This document shows positions 25,354-34,387 of a stretch of 64,000 bases of DNA, piece by piece. Source of the stretch: Rhizobiales bacterium Ga0077537 (GTDB lineage Bacteria; Pseudomonadota; Alphaproteobacteria; Rhizobiales; Hyphomicrobiaceae); assembly GCA_001464955.1 (NCBI GenBank), contig LNEM01000008.1:62001-126000 (forward strand), read 5' to 3'. The notes beneath the pieces were generated by a model that worked only from the letters and a program-made list of their open reading frames with translations, had not been told where the DNA came from and ran no database searches. The position numbers and the translations under genes are program-made. Position 1 is the stretch's first letter. The number at the start of each line of letters is the position of its first letter.

Positions 25354-27747
25354 TCAAGCGTCCGGGGCGACATAGCCGGCCGCAGCTGCGGGAGGCATCG
25401 TGACGTCGTCGCTTTCACGCTCGGAGGTTGCGGGGGCAGGGACCGGATGGTCCGTTCTGGTGGCGAGACCGGCAGTGACCAACAGCGAGGGCGGCAGGGT
25501 GGCCTCCGAGACGATGAGCTGGGCGCGGGGCTCCGAAGACGGGGCCGAGGGGACGCGCGGCGCAGGCACAAGTTCAGGCCGCAGCGGCACGATGGGCTGA
25601 TCAGCATCGAGCGGCAGAGCCGTTACGCGCTCGGGCGCCGGCCCGACCTCGACGAGGGCTTCAGCCTGGCGCGTCATGGCGGGGTGGAGGACGACATTCT
25701 CCCGGACGGCCGGAAGAGGCAGATCGGGTTCGGCCATGTCGAAGTCCGGCTCGCGGCGATCGGCCGCCGATGCCGCGCCCGTCACAATGCGGGGCATGAA
25801 CTGCGGCCGCGGCACAGGGCCACGACGGCTGCCGGCCACATCGAATTTTGGCGGCATCGGCTCAATCGGGCCCGACATCGCGTGAGCGGGGTCAGGGCCG
25901 GGACGAGCATCATTTGGCTCCGGTGCGGCCGGGGCCGGCGCAGGGTAGGGCAACGATGGCTCGGCCCCACGGAGGGCGTCTTCCACCGCGCGACGGCGGT
26001 GCTCGCCCTCGACGCGGCGGGCCGCGCCCATCACGGCGCCGAGAATGATGTCCGACCACGCGCCGTCGCGGAAGCGATAGATGCGAAACGCCTCGGCGTG
26101 GGCGAACTTGCTGCCCTGACGGCGCAACAGCTTCTGGATGGCGCCGGTCGTCAGGAACGGATTGTGGACGCGGGAGAAGATCTTTTCCCGCTCGAAGCTC
26201 GCGAACAGGTTCGAGAGGAGGTGCGCCTCCTGCACCAGCGCCTCGGCATCGCCGACGCCGTAGCCCTGGGCCTGACGGCCGTTGCGAGGATTGCCGCGGA
26301 ACGGCGCGTTGAGGGGAATGGCGGCGTAGTAGGCGCCGTGGAAATCGAAGACGACGTGACGGAACACCTCGAAGTTCTCGCGGATGTCCCGGTCGCGATG
26401 GATCTCGTTGAAGCGGGAGAGGATCTGGATGACCGGCCCGTGCTCCGCCGCCCGCATCTTCGGCACCAGCCGTTCGAGGGGGCTCGCGGGCTTCTTGATC
26501 GACACGAGCAGCAGGCAGAGATCGACGAAAATCGCGATCGCGAGGGGAATGTAGTCGCGCTTCGAGAGGCCAGCCTCGGCGGCCATGGCGTTCAGGCGAG
26601 CCTGCGTCTGCGGCGAGGCCTCGGCGGACTGGACGGCCTTCTTCTGCAGCTCGCGCAATTCCTCGGCGCTCGGCGGCATCTTCAGGGTCAGTGCGCCGAA
26701 GAGGCTCGCGGTCAGGCGCCGGAACGCCTCGATGACGGCCTCCGAGCCCTCGACGGCGGCGATGCGGGGCTTCTCCATCAGGGGCAGTTCGTCAATGGCC
26801 CGCACGACACCTTTCAGCGCCGTCGTCAACTGGGCGTCGGGGCAGAGGAACGTGCCGCCCCTTGTATCGGCGAACGAGACCTTGTCGGCGCGCTCGGCGA
26901 GGTCGGCACGGATCTGGCGAAGCTGTGGGTCGGAGCGGAACGTGTTGAAGCCGGTCACGGTCATGTCCAGGCGACGGTTGAGGCCGCGCATGAACTCGTT
27001 GCGGGTGCCGGTCGCCTTGTCGACCGTCGAGTCGTCCTTGGCGCCGACGCGCGCCAGATCACCGGTCAGCGAGGACAGCTCGGTGCGGATCGCGGCAATA
27101 CGGCCGCTGACGAATTCGCCAGCGAAGCGGAAGCGGCCGGCGTCGTCGTCACGCAACTGTCGGCGAGGGCCGTCACCGGGACGCGAATTGGGACAGGTGG
27201 TTCCGTTCTGGCGCTCCTGCGCCGCCTTCTGGGTCGAGAGCGCGGTCAGGGAGGTCAACGTCGACTGGAGCTGTTCGAGGCGCGTGACGCCGGCGTGGAG
27301 CGAGTTCTGGACCTGGCCGACAGCCGACTCGGCCGACCGCGACGCCTCACCGCGGCTCTCGAGAACCTTCCAGTAGAATCCGAAGCCGAATCCGACCGAA
27401 ATGCCGGTCAGCAGCAGATAGCCGGACACGTAAAGGAGCCGCGTGGTCCAGCCGATCTCGGAGAAGATCTGGTCGAGGAGCCACACGATCATGATCATCA
27501 GCATGGCGACCGAGAACATGATGATCAGCCGGTTGACGAACGAGAGTTCGCCGACGTTGGCCTCGATCAGCTCCAGCATGCCGACGAAAGTCGCAACCCA
27601 GGACAGCGCGCCGAGACCGATCACCAGCAGGAGCCGCTTCCAATCGCGCCGCGGACGCGGTGGCGCGCCGTCGGAGGGGGCGTCCCAATCGGCCCCTGCC
27701 AGCAGCCGGCTCCGCGATGCCTTCACTGCCTCGCCACGATCCGCCAT
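25354..27747 (-). CDS. Large unrecognised membrane protein (four membrane segments)
   Basis: I cannot place this 797-residue protein in a family. Three hydrophobic segments lie at about residues 38-61, 73-94 and 103-126. A region of ~270 residues with helical, coiled-coil-like character follows (130-395), then a fourth segment at ~398-417. The C-terminal half (418-797) begins with charged helical sequence and ends in a proline/alanine-rich, acidic tail of ~200 residues. The 130-395 region holds two cysteines (C185, C302) that could pair if it is periplasmic. It is transcribed in the same direction as soeABC but 192 bases downstream, so it may be independent. Confidence 0.75.
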   Translation of the reverse strand: MADRGEAVKASRSRLLAGADWDAPSDGAPPRPRRDWKRLLLVIGLGALSWVATFVGMLELIEANVGELSFVNRLIIMFSVAMLMIMIVWLLDQIFSEIGWTTRLLYVSGYLLLTGISVGFGFGFYWKVLESRGEASRSAESAVGQVQNSLHAGVTRLEQLQSTLTSLTALSTQKAAQERQNGTTCPNSRPGDGPRRQLRDDDAGRFRFAGEFVSGRIAAIRTELSSLTGDLARVGAKDDSTVDKATGTRNEFMRGLNRRLDMTVTGFNTFRSDPQLRQIRADLAERADKVSFADTRGGTFLCPDAQLTTALKGVVRAIDELPLMEKPRIAAVEGSEAVIEAFRRLTASLFGALTLKMPPSAEELRELQKKAVQSAEASPQTQARLNAMAAEAGLSKRDYIPLAIAIFVDLCLLLVSIKKPASPLERLVPKMRAAEHGPVIQILSRFNEIHRDRDIRENFEVFRHVVFDFHGAYYAAIPLNAPFRGNPRNGRQAQGYGVGDAEALVQEAHLLSNLFASFEREKIFSRVHNPFLTTGAIQKLLRRQGSKFAHAEAFRIYRFRDGAWSDIILGAVMGAARRVEGEHRRRAVEDALRGAEPSLPYPAPAPAAPEPNDARPGPDPAHAMSGPIEPMPPKFDVAGSRRGPVPRPQFMPRIVTGAASAADRREPDFDMAEPDLPLPAVRENVVLHPAMTRQAEALVEVGPAPERVTALPLDADQPIVPLRPELVPAPRVPSAPSSEPRAQLIVSEATLPPSLLVTAGLATRTDHPVPAPATSERESDDVTMPPAAAAGYVAPDA

Positions 27748-27939
27748 ACCCTGACGCCCCTCGATCGACCGCTCGCGGCAACGCTCCGCCGCATGGCGGC
27801 GCCGCCCCCGATCCGGGACGCACGCGCACAGATGAAAGCGTTAACCGGCGAGAGCGGCGTCAGTGCGGCCGGGAGATGTCGGGACGTTCAGGATCGCCGC
27901 GAGACGGCCACCCGCACGACACAAAGTGGGGAGGTGCGC

Positions 27940-28890
27940 TCAGGCGTTCTCGGCGCCGTAGAAGAGCGTCACCACGTGCTGGGCTTCCGCGAAGAAGAGC
28001 CAGCGTTCGACGATGACGCCGAGACCGACGCCGAGGGTCGCGATCGCCACGGCGAACAGTCCGGCGCCCGACGGCAACTGAGAGGCGAGAAGCAACAGAG
28101 CCGCCGGCGCGAGGAAACCCACGCCCGTCGCCAGCAGGCGGAGCGAATGTGCGTGCTTGCGCGCTACGACGTAGCCCATCTCGCGCATCACGAAGTTCGC
28201 TTGCGTGTGCGGCCCGTCGAGCGGACGCACCCGTCCGAAGCGGCCGAGGCCCGTGGCGCCGCCGGCCGTCCACGTGCGTGGCGCGCCGTCGATGCGGCTC
28301 CAGTAGAGCCACTTGACGGCGGCGGCCGCGAGCAGGAGGGCACCGGCGACGAGGAGCAACGGCCGCCATGGGGCCGACGAGAGCGCCATCACGAGAGCCA
28401 GGAGCACGCCGCCGCTTGCGATGGAAAGGACGACATAGACCGGTGCCACCAGCGGCTCCGACCAGGTGCGGATCGTCGGCAGCGACTGGTAGATCATGCC
28501 CGTGGTCCAGACGGTGGCCATGGCTCCGACGCCAGCGAGCAGCGCCAGCACCGCCGGCACGATCCACCAGACGCCGGACGCGAGAACCTGCACCAGAAGC
28601 AGCAGCCCGGAAGGGACGTAGGTGGCGACCGCCAGCACGCCCTCGCGCGAGAGCCACGACGTTTCCCACTGGCTCAATGCCCGCCAGGCGCGCTCCGGGC
28701 GGCCGAGGTGGAGCGTCGACGACAGGAGACCGACCGTGACGAGGCCCAGCGCCAGTACCAGCGCGACGATGGCCGGCGCACCCGTCGGCGCCAGAGCGCC
28801 GAGCCAGATCGCAACGGCCAGCCAGGCTAGCAGGCCGTAGCCGGCGCCCGAGGCCGTGGTGAAGAGAATGACGGAATAGGCGGGATGCAT
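27940..28890 (-). CDS. soeC: Membrane anchor subunit, DmsC family; SoeC of sulfite dehydrogenase
   Basis: A 316-residue protein with about eight to nine membrane segments. It matches the DmsC-type anchor that carries electrons between the iron-sulfur subunit and the quinone pool. The N-terminus MHPAYSVILFTTASGAGYGL and the LHLGRPERAWRA segment are typical. ATG 28890 is the first good start and fits the usual N-terminus. It is the third gene of the minus-strand soeA-soeB-soeC run. DmsC itself is an alternative name, but the sox genes next door favour SoeC. Confidence 0.8.
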   Translation of the reverse strand: MHPAYSVILFTTASGAGYGLLAWLAVAIWLGALAPTGAPAIVALVLALGLVTVGLLSSTLHLGRPERAWRALSQWETSWLSREGVLAVATYVPSGLLLLVQVLASGVWWIVPAVLALLAGVGAMATVWTTGMIYQSLPTIRTWSEPLVAPVYVVLSIASGGVLLALVMALSSAPWRPLLLVAGALLLAAAAVKWLYWSRIDGAPRTWTAGGATGLGRFGRVRPLDGPHTQANFVMREMGYVVARKHAHSLRLLATGVGFLAPAALLLLASQLPSGAGLFAVAIATLGVGLGVIVERWLFFAEAQHVVTLFYGAENA

Positions 28891-28954
28891 GCGGTGGGGT
28901 TCCAGTCGGGCCGTGACGTGTCGGGGTAGCGGGCGTGACGTGCGCTGGCGGAGG

Positions 28955-29701
28955 TCAGGTGGAGAGCACGCGGTCGACCCAGGCGAAAAGGCGCTCGGCC
29001 GCCGATCCGTCGGGCCGCGGCACGCTTTCGGCGACCGGGCCGACGGCCTTCGCCTCGAACGTGCGCGGACGCGGCGGCAGGTACTTGTTGGTCGGCTTGT
29101 AGTCCATCTCGGGGAGGAGATCGAAGCCACCGCGGTCGGCCACCAGCTTCGATACGGCGCTCTCCGCATCGGCGAGATCGCCGAAGTGGCGGGCGCCGGT
29201 CGGACAGGCGCGGACACAGGCGGGCTGGCGGTCTTCCGGCGCGAGCGTCTCGTTGTAGATCCGGTCGACGCAGAGCGTGCACTTCTTCATGACGCCGTGG
29301 GTGTAATCATACTCGCGCGCGCCGTAGGGGCAGGCCCACGAGCAGAGCTTGCAGCCGATGCACGTGTCCGGATTGACCAGCACGATGCCGTCCTCGGCGC
29401 GCTTGTAGCTGGCGCCGGTCGGGCAGACCGTGACGCAGGCCGGCGTTTCGCAGTGGAGGCACGAACGAGGGAAGTTGACCGTGCGGCTCTCGGCCCCCTC
29501 CCCCACCTCGTAGGAGTGGACGCGGTTGAGCCATGCGCCGTGCGGGTCGGCGCCGTAGGCGTCCTCGTCGGTGAGCGGGCCGGAATAGCCGCCCGCGTTC
29601 CATTCCTTGCAGCTCGTCGCGCACGCGTGACACCCGACGCAGGTGTCGAGGTCGATGACGAGGCCGAGCTTCTTCCTGGTCGTCGCGGGAAGGGCGGTCA
29701 T
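28955..29701 (-). CDS. soeB: Iron-sulfur subunit; SoeB of sulfite dehydrogenase
   Basis: A 248-residue ferredoxin-like electron-transfer subunit. Four cysteine clusters are visible: CVGCHACATSC, CLHCETPACVTVC, CIGCKLCSWACP and CTLC paired with the late CVRACP, enough for four [4Fe-4S] centres. It passes electrons from the molybdenum subunit to the membrane anchor. Its ATG overlaps the soeA stop codon in an ATGA arrangement, so translation is probably coupled. DmsB and related subunits share this layout. Confidence 0.85.
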   Translation of the reverse strand: MTALPATTRKKLGLVIDLDTCVGCHACATSCKEWNAGGYSGPLTDEDAYGADPHGAWLNRVHSYEVGEGAESRTVNFPRSCLHCETPACVTVCPTGASYKRAEDGIVLVNPDTCIGCKLCSWACPYGAREYDYTHGVMKKCTLCVDRIYNETLAPEDRQPACVRACPTGARHFGDLADAESAVSKLVADRGGFDLLPEMDYKPTNKYLPPRPRTFEAKAVGPVAESVPRPDGSAAERLFAWVDRVLST

Positions 29702-32559
29702 TTGCGCCTCCCGGCGACGGAACGTGGCATCGTGAGCGGCTCGAAGCGTGGACTGGTGCCGGGTGGCTCGGCGTCGGCCTTCTCGATGCGCACGCGGAGA
29801 TCGTACCAGGCGGCCTGGCCCGTCACCGGATCGCTGTTGGAGAAGCGGTAGCCGCCGTCGCGCTCCGGCAGGAGTTCGCCGATCAGGTGGTTCAAGAGGA
29901 AGCCCTTCTCCGCCTCCGGAGCATCCTTGTCGAGTGCCCAGGCGCCGGAGCGCTTGCCGATGGCGTTCCACGTCCAGACGGTCTCGGAGTTGACGCCGTC
30001 CATGAGTTTCACCTGCGCCTTGACGCGCCCCTGATGGCTGGTGATCCAGACCCAATCGTCGTCGGCGACGCCGATCTCGGCGCCCTTGGCGCGTGCCATG
30101 TAGAGGCGGTTCGCCGCCGTGATCTGGCGGAGCCACGCGTTCTGCGAGCCCCACGAGTGGTACATGTGCATCGGCCGCTGCGTGATGGCGTGCATGGGGA
30201 ACTTCGAGAGGTCGACGAGCTGACCCTCGAAGGGCTCGTACCAGAACGGGATCGGATCGAAGTAAGTGGCGATCCGCTCGCGATGGCTCGCCGGCGGCTG
30301 CACCGCGCCATGGCCGTCAGCCGCGAGACGGAAGCGCTGCAGCGGCTCGCAGTAGAGTTGCATGACCAGACGGTCGGTGCTCTCGAGAAAGCCGGACTTG
30401 TGGGCCCAGTCGACATAGCCCCGGTTCCAGAGCTTGAAGTAGCGCTGATCGTGCGGCAGCGGGTGGTGGTGGAACCCGCCATTGGCGATGTAGCGGTCGA
30501 GCTGGCCCTTGTTCGGCTCGCCCTTGGCGAAGCTTTCGCCATCCTTGCCGCGCCAGCCGGCGAGCGGGCCGACGCCGGGGCCGCGCTCGTGGTTGACGAT
30601 GTAGTCCGGGTAGCCTCCCGGATAGCGGCGCGAGCCGTCCGGATTGGTGAGGCCGGGGAGCGCGAGGCGCCAACCGAGGTCGAGCAGCACGTCCTGGAAG
30701 GGGCGCACGTCGCGGTCCGGCTCGACGACCGGGTGGCGAATGGCGTCGGCCGGACCGTCGGCATCGGAGATCGGCCGGTCGAGGAGCGAGATGCAGTCCC
30801 AGCGCTCGAGATAGGTCGTGTCCGGCAGGATGAGGTCGGCGTACGGCACCATCTCGGAGAAATAGGCGTCCGAATAGATGATGTGGGGAATGCGGTATTC
30901 GCCCGTCGCCTCGTCGATCGCCGTCAGGTGGTCCATCACCGCCGGCACGTTCATCGACGAGTTCCAGCTCATGTTGGCCATGTACATGAACAGGGTGTCG
31001 ATCGGGTACGGATCACCGTTGGCCGCATTGGTGATGACCATGTGCATCAGGCCGTGGGCCGCGATCGGCGCATCCCACGAATAGGCCTTGTCGATGCGCT
31101 GCGGCGTGCCGGCGTCGTCGATCAGCAGATCCTCGGGCGCCAGCGGGAAGCCGAGCTGCGGACCCGGCAACGGCGTATTCGGCTTCACTTCGCCGGGCTT
31201 GCCGCGCGGCTTGATACGCGGTGGATTGGACTTCGGATAGGGCGGCTTGATGCGGAAGGAACCGGGCGTCTCGATGGCGCCGAGCAGCATCTGCAGGACG
31301 TGCATCATGCGGCACGTCTGGAAGCCGTTGGCGTGGGCCGAGATGCCGCGCATCGCATGCATGGCGACCGGGCGGCCGACCATCTTCTCGTGACGCCGGC
31401 CGTGCCAGTCGGTCCAGGGCTGATCGATCACGACCGGATTGTCGAAGGCGGCGGCGGCGAGTTCGGTGGCGATGCGGCGGATCTGGGAGGCGGGCAAGCC
31501 GGTGCGCTTCGCCACCTCGTCGGGCGCGAACTCGGGCGCGAGGTAGCGCCGCGCGATCATCTCGAAGACGGGGCGGGCCTTGCGGCCGTCCGGCAGCTCG
31601 ACCTCGCCCTGCAGGACCGGCGACAGGTCGGGGCTGTCGATGCCGACGAGCACGCCGGTTCGGCGGTCCTTGACCAGAACCTCGCCGCCTTCGCCGCGCG
31701 CCAACAGGCCGTGATCGGCGCTGCCGGGGCTCTCGATGACGAGGGCCGGCGCGTTCGTGTAGCGCACCAGATAGTCGAGGTCGATGCGCTGGCTCGAGAG
31801 CAGCTCGTGGATCAGCGCGCCGACGAAGAGGCCGTCGGTGCCGGGCTTGATGCCGATCCATTCATCGGCGATTGCGCCATAGCCGGTGCGCACAGGATTG
31901 ACGACGACCACCTTGGCGCCGCGCGCCTTCATCTTGCCGAGCCCGATCTTGATCGGGTTCGATGCGTGATCCTCGGCGACGCCGAACATCAGGAAATAGC
32001 GGGCGTGGTCCCAGTCCGGCTCGCCGAACTCCCAGAACGAGCCGCCGAAGGTGTAGAGGCCGGCCGCCGCCATGTTGACCGAGCAAAAGCCGCCATGGGC
32101 CGCGAAGTTCGGCGTCCCGAACTGGATCGCCCACCAGCCGGTCAGCGATTGCGACTGATCGCGGCCGGTGAAGAAGGCGAGCTTCTTCGGGTCCGTGGCG
32201 CGGATGCGCGACAACCAGCCGGTGGCGATGCCCAGCGCTTCCTCCCAGCCGATCTCCTTGTATTCACCGGAGCCGCGCGGGCCGACGCGCAGCAACGGGG
32301 TCCGCAGCCGCGACGGCGCGTAATGCTGCATGATGCCGGCCGCACCCTTGCCGCAGATCACGCCCCGGTTGACCGGGTGGTCCCGGTTGCCCTCGATGTA
32401 GCGGACGCGACCGTCCTTCAGGTGAACCTTGATGCCGCAACGGCAGGCGCACATGTAGCAGGTCGTCGTCTTGACCTCGTCGCCAACGGGAACCGACAGC
32501 GGCACCTGGGGCTCGTCGAGTTGGCGGGGCTGGCCCGGGGCGGTGAGCTTCTGCTGCAC
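29698..32559 (-). CDS. soeA: Molybdopterin oxidoreductase subunit; SoeA of cytoplasmic sulfite dehydrogenase
   Basis: The 953-residue subunit belongs to the DMSO reductase family (bis-MGD molybdenum). An N-terminal [4Fe-4S] site is seen as C34-x2-C37-x3-C41 and C69. Later come WEEALGIA, NPVRTGYGAIADEW and a C-terminal MopB domain around HSWGSQNAWLRQI. There is no twin-arginine signal, so it should stay in the cytoplasm. SoeA is the cytoplasmic sulfite-oxidising member with this gene order, whereas DmsA and thiosulfate reductases are normally exported. Adjacent sox genes strengthen the sulfite call. Polysulfide or DMSO reductase activity cannot be excluded from sequence. Confidence 0.8.
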   Translation of the reverse strand: MQQKLTAPGQPRQLDEPQVPLSVPVGDEVKTTTCYMCACRCGIKVHLKDGRVRYIEGNRDHPVNRGVICGKGAAGIMQHYAPSRLRTPLLRVGPRGSGEYKEIGWEEALGIATGWLSRIRATDPKKLAFFTGRDQSQSLTGWWAIQFGTPNFAAHGGFCSVNMAAAGLYTFGGSFWEFGEPDWDHARYFLMFGVAEDHASNPIKIGLGKMKARGAKVVVVNPVRTGYGAIADEWIGIKPGTDGLFVGALIHELLSSQRIDLDYLVRYTNAPALVIESPGSADHGLLARGEGGEVLVKDRRTGVLVGIDSPDLSPVLQGEVELPDGRKARPVFEMIARRYLAPEFAPDEVAKRTGLPASQIRRIATELAAAAFDNPVVIDQPWTDWHGRRHEKMVGRPVAMHAMRGISAHANGFQTCRMMHVLQMLLGAIETPGSFRIKPPYPKSNPPRIKPRGKPGEVKPNTPLPGPQLGFPLAPEDLLIDDAGTPQRIDKAYSWDAPIAAHGLMHMVITNAANGDPYPIDTLFMYMANMSWNSSMNVPAVMDHLTAIDEATGEYRIPHIIYSDAYFSEMVPYADLILPDTTYLERWDCISLLDRPISDADGPADAIRHPVVEPDRDVRPFQDVLLDLGWRLALPGLTNPDGSRRYPGGYPDYIVNHERGPGVGPLAGWRGKDGESFAKGEPNKGQLDRYIANGGFHHHPLPHDQRYFKLWNRGYVDWAHKSGFLESTDRLVMQLYCEPLQRFRLAADGHGAVQPPASHRERIATYFDPIPFWYEPFEGQLVDLSKFPMHAITQRPMHMYHSWGSQNAWLRQITAANRLYMARAKGAEIGVADDDWVWITSHQGRVKAQVKLMDGVNSETVWTWNAIGKRSGAWALDKDAPEAEKGFLLNHLIGELLPERDGGYRFSNSDPVTGQAAWYDLRVRIEKADAEPPGTSPRFEPLTMPRSVAGRRK

Positions 32560-32736
32560 GATATCTCCACAATCAGGTGCGCCAGGCCGTGACGACGGGT
32601 TGACGACGGTGAGGCACGGCCGAATAGTTCCGGGGTCGGCGCCGACTTGTCAACGCGGGCGACCGAACGACCTTTCGGCTCCCGCCGACAACCGGCGGTT
32701 TGGGCCACATCCGGCACCTGGAGCCTCTGAGCGACG
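32560..32736. promoter_or_regulatory. Divergent promoter region between soeA and soxA
   Basis: This 177-base region must drive both the soe and the sox genes if they are regulated as one locus. GTTGAC near 32600 and GTCAAC near 32655 form an inverted pair about 40 bases apart, which could be operator half-sites, though this is short enough to be chance. No soxR-like repressor gene lies beside it. Confidence 0.4.
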
Positions 32737-33597
32737 ATGCGGTATCGCCGGCACGCCCTGTCACTATCGGTCAGGCGCCTCGCCGGGGTGGCGATCACGG
32801 TCGCCTGGCTCGCGTGGGGGACCATGGGAGCGCTCGCCGCCGGGCCGGACGAGATCGACCGGGGCCTCGAGCAGTTCCGGCAGATGATGACGGCCGACCC
32901 TTGGGCCAATCCCGCGCTCCTCGACGCGGACCGGGGGGCGGCGCTCTGGCGGCGGAGGGCGGGTCCGCGCAACGTTTCGCTCGAGCGGTGCGACCTCGGG
33001 AAGGGTCCCGGCGTGGTCGACGGCGCCTTCGCGGCGTTGCCGCGCTATTTCCGCGACGCCGGCCGGGTCATGGACACGGAGACGCGGCTCATCTGGTGCA
33101 TGGAGCACCTGCAGGGCATCCCCGCGGCACAACTCACGGAGACGCCGCATCCGGCATCGGGGCAGCCCGTGCGCGACCTCGGCGCGATTACCACTTGGAT
33201 CGCCTCGCGATCGGACGGCAAGTCGTTCGGCGCACCGTTCCGCCACCCGCGGGAAAAGGCGACGCTGGCGCTCGGGCGGGAGTTGTTCTTCCGGCGCTCG
33301 GGGCCGTTCGATTTCTCCTGCGCCACCTGCCACGGGACCGAGAACAAGCGTATCCGGCGGCAAGGGCTCGCCATGCTGATCGATCCGGCCGAAGCTCGGA
33401 AGGTGGTCGGCGAGTGGCCCGCCTACCGGGTCTCTTCGACACATGTCATGACGCTCCAGCACCGGCTGTACGACTGCTTCTGGCAAATGCGCATGCCGGA
33501 ACTCAAACTCGGCTCGGAGCTGGCGGTGGCGTTGACCGCCTACCTCGTGAAGCAGGCCGAAGGCGGTGTCATTGCGGCCCCCGGGATCAAACGATGA
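32737..33597 (+). CDS. soxA: SoxA, c-type cytochrome of the SoxAX thiosulfate enzyme
   Basis: The 286-residue periplasmic protein, together with SoxX, joins thiosulfate to the carrier SoxYZ. A signal peptide ends near residue 35 (GALAA). There is one c-heme site, C195-x2-C198-H199 (CATCH), and the C247 of LYDCFWQMRMPE is the expected active-site cysteine that also ligates heme. C85 and C121 lie where a structural disulfide replaces the first heme of diheme SoxA. It is therefore a monoheme form. It starts the soxA-soxX-soxB run, and ATG 32737 has GAG five bases upstream. Confidence 0.9.
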   Translation: MRYRRHALSLSVRRLAGVAITVAWLAWGTMGALAAGPDEIDRGLEQFRQMMTADPWANPALLDADRGAALWRRRAGPRNVSLERCDLGKGPGVVDGAFAALPRYFRDAGRVMDTETRLIWCMEHLQGIPAAQLTETPHPASGQPVRDLGAITTWIASRSDGKSFGAPFRHPREKATLALGRELFFRRSGPFDFSCATCHGTENKRIRRQGLAMLIDPAEARKVVGEWPAYRVSSTHVMTLQHRLYDCFWQMRMPELKLGSELAVALTAYLVKQAEGGVIAAPGIKR

Positions 33598-33607
33598 AAG
33601 CATCGCC

Positions 33608-34339
33608 ATGAGGCCGCTCATCGCCATCGGCTTCCTGCTCGCAATCGGTGTGCTGCTGGTCGCGCCCGCGCCAATGGTCATGGCGGACAGCGGTCGGTCG
33701 GCCGGGCCCGTGATCGGCGAGCGGCAGGTCCGCCGCGTGCTGCGGAGCGGCTTTCCGGCGCTGCCGGCCGGCTGGGAAACGCGGCTCGTCCCCGACGAGA
33801 CGATGGCGACCTGTGCGGACATCCGGGGCGAGGTTCCGAAAGAGATCGGCGAGCGGATCAAGGCGCGGGAGCGGGCACGGATCGTCTATCCGCAGGACGG
33901 ACAGTTCCTCGGCGACTGGAGGCGGGGAGAGGCGATCGCCCAGTCGGGCTACGGAATGCGCTTCACCGATACGACCGCTCAGCGCCCGAACGGCGGCAAC
34001 TGCTATGCCTGCCATCAGCTTTCGCCCGACGAGGTCAGCTACGGGACGATCGGGGCCAGTCTCAAGGGGTTCGGGCGGATTCACAAATTCCGGCCCGAGG
34101 ACGCCCGGATCGCCTACGAGAAGATCTACAACAGCCAAGCCATCGTGGCGTGCTCGATGATGCCGAGGTTCGGCGCCAACGGGATCCTGAGCATCGAGCA
34201 GATCAAGGATCTCGTGGCACTGCTGATGGACCCGGCAAGCCCCGTCAATCGGGAGGAGCCTGCAGGCGGCAGTGCATCGAGCGCCCAGCCGGAGCCAACC
34301 CAGCCTGCGCCGCTCCCCCAGGGCAAGGCGCGTCCGTGA
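33608..34339 (+). CDS. soxX: SoxX, c-type cytochrome partner of SoxA
   Basis: A 243-residue periplasmic monoheme cytochrome. A signal peptide covers residues ~1-26 (cleavage after VMA). The heme site is C132-YA-C135-H136 (NCYACH), and the distal methionine is in CSMMPRFG (M184 or M185). SoxX receives electrons from SoxA during thiosulfate-SoxY coupling. It is longer than many SoxX proteins because of an N-terminal region (30-125) and a proline-rich tail. It starts 10 bases after soxA. ATG 33608 is the start; GTG 33566 would overlap soxA and is unlikely. Confidence 0.88.
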   Translation: MRPLIAIGFLLAIGVLLVAPAPMVMADSGRSAGPVIGERQVRRVLRSGFPALPAGWETRLVPDETMATCADIRGEVPKEIGERIKARERARIVYPQDGQFLGDWRRGEAIAQSGYGMRFTDTTAQRPNGGNCYACHQLSPDEVSYGTIGASLKGFGRIHKFRPEDARIAYEKIYNSQAIVACSMMPRFGANGILSIEQIKDLVALLMDPASPVNREEPAGGSASSAQPEPTQPAPLPQGKARP

Positions 34340-34387
34340 GTCGGCTCCGGCCGTAATCCCGCCGCATCGATAGTGAAACGGAGACCG

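Noticed and set aside
25339-28830. 1163-codon plus-strand open frame opposite the unrecognised membrane protein and soeC
   Set aside because: It spans two minus-strand genes; the soeC product matches a known family and the other has coherent membrane segments, whereas this product is low-complexity and charged.
29887-32592. Long plus-strand open frame opposite soeA
   Set aside because: It is the antisense shadow of the molybdopterin gene, a common artefact in GC-rich DNA; its product resembles no family.
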